Positions 1-5,030 of a DNA stretch of 12,437 nucleotides are shown piece by piece. How positions within the stretch are numbered: the first letter of the stretch is position 1; every line of letters begins with the position of its first letter. Location of the stretch: assembly GCA_009602725.1 (NCBI GenBank), contig WELB01000083.1:250647-263083 (forward strand), read 5' to 3'. The notes below the pieces were generated by a model that was given only the letters and a program-made list of their open reading frames with translations, was not told where the DNA came from and did not search any database. The position numbers were made by a program, and so were the translations under genes. This DNA is from Spirogloea muscicola (lineage: Eukaryota; Streptophyta; Zygnematophyceae; Spirogloeales; Spirogloeaceae).

Positions 1-120
<120 letters not shown>

Positions 121-719
121 GCTGTGGGAGAGCCACAATCGTACAGCCATTGCCTTTCATTGGAAGGAGCGCCCTTGCCCCCTTTCGAGAGAGCCACTAC
201 TTTGTGCAGAGCCACTAAGATGGAAGCTCATTTGAACGTGAAGGAGGTCTGAACCGGCTGTCTGGAACGGCCGCCGGTTTCAAACGCAGTGCTCGTCCTG
301 TTTTCAAAAGTAGCTGCTTCGTCTTCGTCAAAAGGGGGGTCAAAAGGCACACCCCGGGGTCAACGGCCCGGGAGGGGGCCCCGCCCCGCCACGCCGCTCA
401 GCCCGCCGTCAGAGAAAGTGGCTCTCCCAATGGGGCCAGTGGCTGTGATAAGCCAGCCCAGGAAATCGCCGTTAAACCGCCGCCGTTAGGCCACGGCGCC
501 GCCACAACGGTCGGCTCGCCCATGGTCAGCCAGCCCAAGCCAGCTCTCCTGATTTGTGAAATTTTTGACGGGCTGGCTTTTCACAGCCCTTGCCCCTTCT
601 GCCCCTTCTGCCCAGCCCCTCTTCTCTATTAGGCTCCTCACTCGTAACTACGAAGCGGTCCATCCTCGCCCGTTCTGCCATAGCCTCTTTTGGCCCCGCA
701 GTCGCTGCTTAGCTCGTAG
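121..719. repeat. Non-coding stretch with degenerate hairpin-repeat copies
   Basis: I see no supportable gene here. The stretch holds several copies of the dispersed hairpin repeat described at 752-803. A degenerate plus-orientation scrap lies at about 123-170. A good minus-orientation copy at 411-465 runs AGAAAGTGGCTCTCCCAATG, then the hairpin at 440-459. A partial minus copy is at 523-539, and a plus copy has its hairpin at 570-589. A 7-bp inverted repeat (252-258 with 273-279, AACCGGC/GCCGGTT) is also present. The open frames are short and low in complexity. Confidence 0.7.
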
Positions 720-1175
720 TTTGGCCCCTTCGAACCTTGTCAATTCTTTTCGGGCTGGCTTCTCACAGCCCTTGCCCCCATTGGGAGAGCCACTTCTTCT
801 TCTTATAACTTGGTCTTGACTGATGCTTTTGAGGAAAGCAAGCACACAGCTTATCATTCCACCTTCAGGTCTACAGGGCGTTTGGGGCTCCGGTGGCCCC
901 AAGCTCGCAGTGCGACTTTTCGAAGATTTCCAAGATGGCAGGCCGATTATACGCGGCAGCTCTCTCACCCAGGTATATCGCATGCGCCTGGCAGTATTGC
1001 TGCCGCGGTCGACGGCACAAGCGCTTCATCTGCGTGCTGGTCGCGCTGTGGCTGCAGCCTCTGGCTATAGACAGGGGACTCGCTACTAGGAGACTAGTCT
1101 CTCTGACCTGCGGCTGCTCAACAGCGAACATTGACCATCCAGTGGCCACTTGGGTCATCATGTGCTTAAGTGCTT
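720..1175 (+). repeat. LTR-like unit A, upstream member of a tandem pair
   Basis: This unit starts with GCCCCTTCGAACCTTGTCAA and carries a plus-orientation hairpin repeat (752-771, GGGCTG stem) followed by TTGGGAGAGCCACTTCTT. About 210 bases after the hairpin comes a block at about 959-1066 containing CAGGTATATCGCATGCGCCT. Unit B (1176-1598) has the same order of blocks at almost the same spacing, so the two are diverged tandem copies offset by about 455 bp. Because unit B directly precedes a copia primer-binding site, unit A is probably also LTR-derived. Its exact ends are not visible. Confidence 0.5.
752..803 (+). repeat. Hairpin repeat, clear plus-orientation copy
   Basis: This is a clean example of the most frequent repeat in the window. 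The hairpin core 752-771 pairs GGGCTG with CAGCCC around an 8-base loop, followed by CTTGCCCCCATTGGGAGAGC and a CTTCTT tail. Other hairpin cores in plus orientation are at 570, 1211, 3330, 3381, 3914, 4073 (core lost), 4121, 10267 and 10782. Those in minus orientation start at 440, 5819, 5938, 9647, 10592, 11100 and 12112. The full unit is about 85-90 bp. No coding capacity is seen, and whether it is a SINE, a MITE or an LTR fragment is unknown. Confidence 0.85.
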
Positions 1176-1598
1176 TTGTGGCCCCTTCGATCTTTATTCA
1201 TTCTTATTTCTGGCTGGCCGATCACAGCCATCGCTCTCCACTGGAAGAGTCCTTTTCTGCCGATTGCCCAGCCGGCGATAAGTTTGCGGCGCTGGCGATG
1301 GACGTGCACGGGGGCGTTCGGCAGTCGGTGGCTGGACTTTCTGCAGCGGCTTGCACGGCGGGCCATCGATTGTCGGCAGGGACAGCAAGGTGAGCTGCCA
1401 GGCCTCAACGTAGCCGGGTCGCTTGCCCAGGTGTTCCGCATGCGGCTATCCATATCTTTCCAACGGCCCCAGGCTCACGCAATGCACTTGCTAGCAGGCC
1501 ACGCTATGGCTGCTGCTTCTGGGTCCGCTTCAGTCACAGTTGCCGCTGCCGCCGCTAGGTGCTGCTATCGTGGCAGCGCCGTCGTCATCAGCACAACA
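1176..1598 (+). repeat. LTR-like unit B, probable 5' LTR of a copia element
   Basis: It opens with TTGTGGCCCCTTCGATCTTT and has a hairpin repeat at 1211-1230 in which the outer stem pair is T-A. A block at about 1414-1521 is similar to 959-1066 in unit A. It ends ...CACAACA at 1598, and the next base begins a methionine-tRNA primer-binding site, which is where a 5' LTR should end (the usual LTR terminus is CA). Position and terminus support a 5' LTR. The left boundary is uncertain. The start of a probable 3' partner lies near 3301. Confidence 0.55.
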
Positions 1599-1610
1599 TG
1601 GTATCAGATG
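1599..1610 (+). other. Copia-type primer-binding site (initiator Met-tRNA)
   Basis: TGGTATCAGATG matches the canonical copia primer-binding sequence TGGTATCAGAGC at the first ten of twelve bases. It follows the LTR-like terminus ACA with no gap and lies about 20 bases before the first gag-like residues. In a live element, reverse transcription of the minus strand would begin here with a tRNA primer. Confidence 0.75.
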
Positions 1611-1629
1611 AATGCTAATCGGCATCGAT

Positions 1630-2330
1630 GTATCCGAAGGGAAGGACTGGCGGATCTGGAGAAGGTGGAGGTGATGTTGCGGGGCACAGCCAGGAGCCAG
1701 GACCTGACGAGGCTTCTAAAGCTCGTCAGGATTGGGAGGAAAGGAGCTCAGTGGTCTTTGCGTTCAAAATGAACAGTCTTGATCATCGCCACTTGACGCA
1801 GATTGTTCCATCTGCAAATGCAGCTGAAGCCTGAAAGAAGCCGGTGGCGTACTGCGAGCCTGCTGGCTCGTAGAACATGCTGGAGCTGCAGCAAAGACTG
1901 ATCAACTTGAAGATGGACGAAAGAACAAGCCGGGCGGATCATCTTATGGACTTCAAGCGAGTGGTCGATGAACTCGAGGCGTTTGAGATGATTGTAGATC
2001 TTAGGAATTTCCAGGTGGCCATCCTTCTGAACAGTCTGAGGGACAACATAGGTTGGACACTTTCATCACCTTCCTTGGGTGTATGGATGGGGACATGCAC
2101 TTTAATCTTTGTATGTGCCACAGTGATACAGGAGGAGACCAGGTTCCAGCACAATGGCCAGAGAGCCAGTTCAGGAGAGGGCGCTGGTTGGACAGACCCA
2201 TAGGAATTCTGATCGCAGGTCAGGTATTTAAGACCAAGGAGGAGGACAGGTGGTGTAAAGACTTGTGGCTCGGGGCTCTAGGGAATGGTGCAACCATTGC
2301 AAGCAGCATTGGAAGGGTCTGTGCCCCGTG
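1630..2330 (+). pseudogene. Ty1/copia gag polyprotein remnant, frameshifted and with stops
   Basis: This resembles the copia gag family (UBN2-type domain plus zinc knuckle), which would form the capsid and bind RNA. The start reads SEGKDWRIW (from 1633), then shifts frame to KVEVMLRGTA. A longer frame from about 1691 gives DWEERSSVVFAFKMNSLDHR and LTQIVPSANAAEA, then a TGA at 1832 where the family normally has Trp. A TAG lies at about 1871. The same frame then resumes with LELQQRLINLKMDERTS, DFKRVVDELEAFE and AILLNSL (1877-2040), the most recognisable gag signature. After another shift, VIQEETRFQHNGQRASSGEG follows. A shortened CCHC zinc knuckle lies at 2289-2324: C-x2-C, then His only two residues later (family spacing is four), then x4-C. 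The gene is dead but clearly copia gag. Confidence 0.85.
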
Positions 2331-2510
2331 CTGAAAGTGAAGCTCCAGAAGGATGAACTTCGTTCAGAGCAAGAGCTTGAGTACGATGCTTGGCTGTGGC
2401 AAGAAGTGCACAACATTTCCTTGTAAAAGAGATTGCTTTCGAGACTTCAGGAAGATTGCAAGTTCCCGTATCATATTTGGGCATAATCACATTGCTCTCG
2501 CTGCTGGAAA

Positions 2511-2617
2511 AAGGTAGACATCATTTCCAGTGTCAATGGCAAGCCAAAAAAAATCACACTGGTTGACTTTCTCAGATTGGGTCTGATGCCGGCTACGATA
2601 ATCTAAAGGCAAGAGGC
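2511..2617 (+). pseudogene. Copia GAG-pre-integrase domain scrap
   Basis: At 2511-2582 the plus strand reads NGKPKKITLVDFLRLG, then a one-base shift gives DAGYDNLKAR (to about 2614). This matches the usual pattern of the pre-integrase domain of copia pol, in which a leucine-rich strand is followed by an RLGH-type motif and YDNL. The conserved His of the RLGH motif is not present in frame. No protease signature is recognisable between the zinc knuckle and this point, and the integrase core that should follow is absent. The scrap lies where it should in an element transcribed from the plus strand. Confidence 0.6.
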
Positions 2618-2638
2618 TCCAGCTGGCAATATCCGACG

Positions 2639-2660
2639 CCCCTTTGCCACTAGTCTTGCC
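2639..2660 (+). repeat. Left arm of a 22-bp perfect inverted repeat
   Basis: The left arm, CCCCTTTGCCAC followed by TAGTCTTGCC, is the exact reverse complement of 3043-3064. On the minus strand it encodes ARLVAKG of copia reverse transcriptase. The identity starts and ends abruptly (2638 and 2661 do not match across the arms). The two arms bound an inverted RT segment. Confidence 0.95.
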
Positions 2661-3042
2661 TAAGACCGCACCACCTCTCCATCAAGGAAGCAAGCGCGGC
2701 CAGATTAACAATCCATCCGCGTCGTAGTACCCACCACTTGCATCCAATGGCCTTTCTTCCCTTCTGCAGATCCACCAATTCCGCGTGCCGTTGTCCTTGA
2801 TGTACTGCATCTCCTTGGCAGCTGCGAGCTCCCACTGCCCTGCATCACTCCTCTGCCATGCTTGTGCCATGGTCATAGGTTTATCAACAGCAGCTGCAAA
2901 ACCACAGATGTACGCAGAATCCTCCCTGACTCATCCCTGCACTTCTCCTTAGCTGCAGCTGCAGCTGCGGTTAATCTTGTTCTTCTTCTGGCTGCTGCTG
3001 TGACTGGATGTCTTCCACCTCGACTTCCTGACTGCGATGTGT
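2639..3042 (-). pseudogene. Copia reverse transcriptase N-terminal part, inverted and broken
   Basis: The minus strand reads as the linker and start of copia RT. Moving leftward, VDKPMTMAQAW (from about 2888) is followed by GQWELAAAKEMQYIKDNGT (to 2784). After a frameshift comes ELVDLQKGRKAIGCKWW (2781-2731), then YDADG (2726-2712). A stretch with an apparent 30-40 base insertion follows, then EVVRS, a TAG at 2662-2660 and ARLVAKG (2659-2639). This order is that of the family. RT copies element RNA into DNA, but this copy is non-functional. It runs opposite to the gag upstream and to the RT continuation at 3044-3163, so it is an inverted segment and not a separate gene. The far part (2890-3042) is Ser/Lys-rich linker-like sequence with stops. 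Confidence 0.8.
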
Positions 3043-3064
3043 GGCAAGACTAGTGGCAAAGGGG
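3043..3064 (+). repeat. Right arm of the 22-bp perfect inverted repeat
   Basis: This is the reverse complement of 2639-2660, encoding ARLVAKG in plus orientation. It runs directly into the plus-strand RT continuation, so this is probably the original location of the sequence. Confidence 0.95.
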
Positions 3065-3163
3065 TACTCGCAGGTCGAATGCATCAGTTATGATGAGACA
3101 TTTGCAACGGTTGCCCAATACACATCAATCAGAGTGCTCTTCAGTCTGCTGAGCGTCCATTAG
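3044..3163 (+). pseudogene. Copia reverse transcriptase continuation, plus strand
   Basis: From 3044 the frame reads ARLVAKGYSQVECISYDETF, then ATVAQYTSIRVLFSLLSVH, and stops at TAG 3161-3163. The family motif is ARLVAKG(Y/F)xQxxGxDYxETFAPV followed by an IR.L/LL.A segment, so 39 codons are uninterrupted and well matched. The catalytic YVDD region and RNase H are absent downstream. The fragment continues the RT of 2639-3042, but on the opposite strand. Confidence 0.88.
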
Positions 3164-3300
3164 CAGAAGTCACATTCGTAAAATTTCCGCCGTCCGGCCA
3201 TTCTGGACCTTGTCTATTCAGTAGTTGCGTTGTTTTGGCCTCTTTCAGGCATTGCTCTACTTTGAAAGAAATATTTGTTTGTTGTTTGTGCACTTAACAG
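3164..3300. other. Short gap between pol remnant and LTR-like repeats
   Basis: I see no gene and no clear polypurine tract, which would be expected just before a 3' LTR. A phrase near 3205-3222 (TTCTGGACCTTGTCTATT) resembles the sequence that precedes the hairpin repeat elsewhere, so repeat-derived material may begin here. Confidence 0.4.
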
Positions 3301-3790
3301 CCCTTTAGAGACCTTGTCAAGTCTTATTTTGGCTGGCCTCTCACAGCCACTGCCTTACATCAGAAGCGCTGTGTGTTTCTGGGCTGGCCTCTTACAGCCA
3401 TGGCCTCACTTTGAAAAAGCTGTCTGTTTGGCGTCCTGCCCGTGACAGCTGCCTTGGAGCACCATCCCACCCCTCCCGCCGCCGGCAGCGCAGCTCGCAG
3501 AATCTCCCAAACTTTTTGCAGCCTCTTAAGTGCTGCGCCACTGTGGCACAGCATGCCTTAGAAACTTTCTAACTGCCTTGCTGCTGCGCTGCTGGTTTGG
3601 CATTGGTGCCGCATTGAGACGTGATTGGTGCTGCCATTAAGGTAGTGACGGCACTGAGGTCCTCGTACTGGAGATCATGCGCTTGCAGCTCCTGACGGAG
3701 CCCATGGTGTCACTGGAAGCCCTTAGCTCACGGGCAGACCCGCGCTTTGGCTGCTGCTTCTGCTATCATCGGGGTGACACTTTTCCAGCT
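3301..3790 (+). repeat. Probable 3' LTR-like region with two hairpin copies
   Basis: It starts ACCTTGTCAAGTCTTATTTT before a hairpin core at 3330-3349 (outer pair T-A), and a second core is at 3381-3400. The right part (about 3676-3765) has the same blocks as LTR-like unit B: ATGCGCTTGCAG, CCCATGGTGTCACTGGAAGC, then GACCCGCGCTTTGGCTGCTG and CTTCTG, against CCACGCTATGGCTGCTGCTT in unit B. It then runs to ATCATCGGGGTGACAC. A similar phrase, GGCTGCTGCTTCTGAGTTTC plus ATTGGGGTGAC, recurs at about 9999-10030. I read it as a diverged partner of the 5' LTR-like units. No target-site duplication could be identified. Confidence 0.45.
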
Positions 3791-4200
3791 GCAAGTTACT
3801 CCAATTTGCGCCTGCTGACTCGGGGGTTCTGGAGCTCCAATTCGTTGTAGCCACTTGCATAGCTGTGTGGATTTAGCGCCTTTCGGCCCTTCAGCCCTGG
3901 TCCATGGCTTTCTGGGCTGGCTTTCCTTAGCCCTCGCCCTTTCTTAGCTCACACCTGCCGCTGGCAAACCGCAAAAGGCATGCGCGGTCCTTGATTGCCG
4001 TCAAGTGGGCGCCCTGCAACCTCTCTTGGACCGCTTTCTCTCACATCAGCTATTTCCCCTTCATCTTCCTCTGGGCTGGCCTCTCAGATCGTTGCCTTAC
4101 ATTGGAAGAGCTGTTTCTCAGGGCTGGCCTCTCACAGCCACTGCCTGACATGGGAAGAGCTCCTTTCTTCTTCTTTTGTCTTTCTTCTCTTCAAGTAAGA
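3791..4200 (+). repeat. Dispersed-repeat cluster, three hairpin copies
   Basis: At about 3854-3935 the sequence TTGCATAGCTGTGTGGATTT, CGCCTTTCGGCCCTTCAGCC and a hairpin at 3914-3933 parallels 10211-10290. Two head-to-tail short copies follow: 4073-4110 (GGGCTGGCCTCTCAGATCGT, stem lost) and 4121-4160 (GGGCTGGCCTCTCACAGCCA). Both end in GGAAGAGCT and CT-rich tails. No coding sequence is supported. Confidence 0.7.
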
Positions 4201-4211
4201 GTGATCTCTTC

Positions 4212-4362
4212 CAAAGAGAGGGAAGGCGTGCGGTGCGCATGAAAGGTGGCCAAATCAAGCCATTCCATTTTTCAGGCAGGCAGAAACTAGTGCAAGCATT
4301 GGGGCTACATGAGACGGAGCCCTATGCTAAGGTGGCTAAGGTAACAGTGCGACGTTAGTACG
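4212..4362 (-). repeat. 160-190 bp dispersed repeat, inverted copy
   Basis: On the minus strand this reads GTACTAACGTCGCACTGTTA, CCTTAGCCACCTTAGCATAG, then CATGTAGCC, TTCTGCCTG, TTGGCCACC, and TTTCATGCGCACCGCACGCC with TTCCCTCTCTTT. The same ordered blocks occur on the plus strand at about 10043-10200 and 10378-10530. Order and spacing are kept with scattered substitutions, so this is a true family of three copies here. No coding potential is evident. Confidence 0.85.
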
Positions 4363-4530
4363 CACGGGTGAGGGGTTGAGGCTGTGGAGCAAACATAGAG
4401 AAGTTAGCTAAGATCCTTCTCTAGAAAGGTAGAGGTAAATTGGTTTAAATTTGTTTAAAATTTTAATGGCCAGCCCAGGAAGAATGAACGTCGGAACTTC
4501 GGATGGACCTTTTTCTAATGGAGTGTACGG
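4363..4530. other. AT-richer spacer with a partial hairpin repeat
   Basis: The stretch 4436-4466 is AT-rich (TTTAAATTTG, TTTAAAATTTTAAT). It is followed by a truncated minus-orientation hairpin repeat (GGCCAGCCCAGGAAGAATGA, 4468-4487). I see no gene. Confidence 0.5.
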
Positions 4531-5030
4531 TTGGGATGCCGCCACTTGTCATGCAAACTGCCGCCCCGCGGCAGGCCGCCCGGCTGGCGCTGCGCGCTAG
4601 GGCCAGAGCGGCCAGGAGGGTCACGTCCGGCTGACGCCAACCTGGCAGGGTCTGTATCAGAGACAGGGGCCCTGCCGGCCGCCTGGCTCTGCGGCAGCCA
4701 GGGGGCCGCTCCAGGTGCCCCCTCCCAGGCCGCCCACCTCCCTCCCTCCTCCCTCCNCCCTCCTCCGGCTCGATCCCATGCTCACCTGCATTGCAATCCG
4801 CCTCCACCGCCGCCGCCGCCGCCGCCGCCGCAGCCGCCGCCGCCGCCACCGCCGCAGCTTCTGGATCTTCGCGCGCTCCAGGAGAGCTCCGGTCAGCGGC
4901 TTGCCGGCGTCGAGGGAGGCAGGCGTGAACTCGGTGGAGGACAGCGAGCACAACGCGGGATCAGTGCTGCTTGGGTGGTACTGCACAGCTGCGGGGGCCG
5001 GAGCCGGAGCGCGGCTGCGGCACACAGGCC
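4531..5030 (+). promoter_or_regulatory. GC-rich upstream region of the CHRD-like gene with (CCG)n tract
   Basis: This region is strongly GC-rich. It has one ambiguous base (4757) and a (CCG)n tract at about 4806-4858 with CAG and CAC interruptions. It should hold the promoter and 5' leader of the gene starting at 5031, but no TATA box or defined start site is recognisable. An upstream ATG at 4778 opens a frame that overlaps the main start out of frame (to 5158). It matters only if transcription starts above it. Long open frames on both strands here come from the trinucleotide repeat and encode runs of Arg, Pro or Ala. Confidence 0.4.

Noticed and set aside
270-290. A tRNA B-box-like phrase (GGTTTCAAACGC)
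   Set aside because: There is no A box at the right distance and no cloverleaf, and the phrase is only a loose match.
893-1772. Open frames of 166 and 200 codons over the LTR-like units
   Set aside because: Only the 36-codon shared block looks protein-like. The rest spans hairpin repeats and the LTR/PBS boundary, so I do not call a gene.
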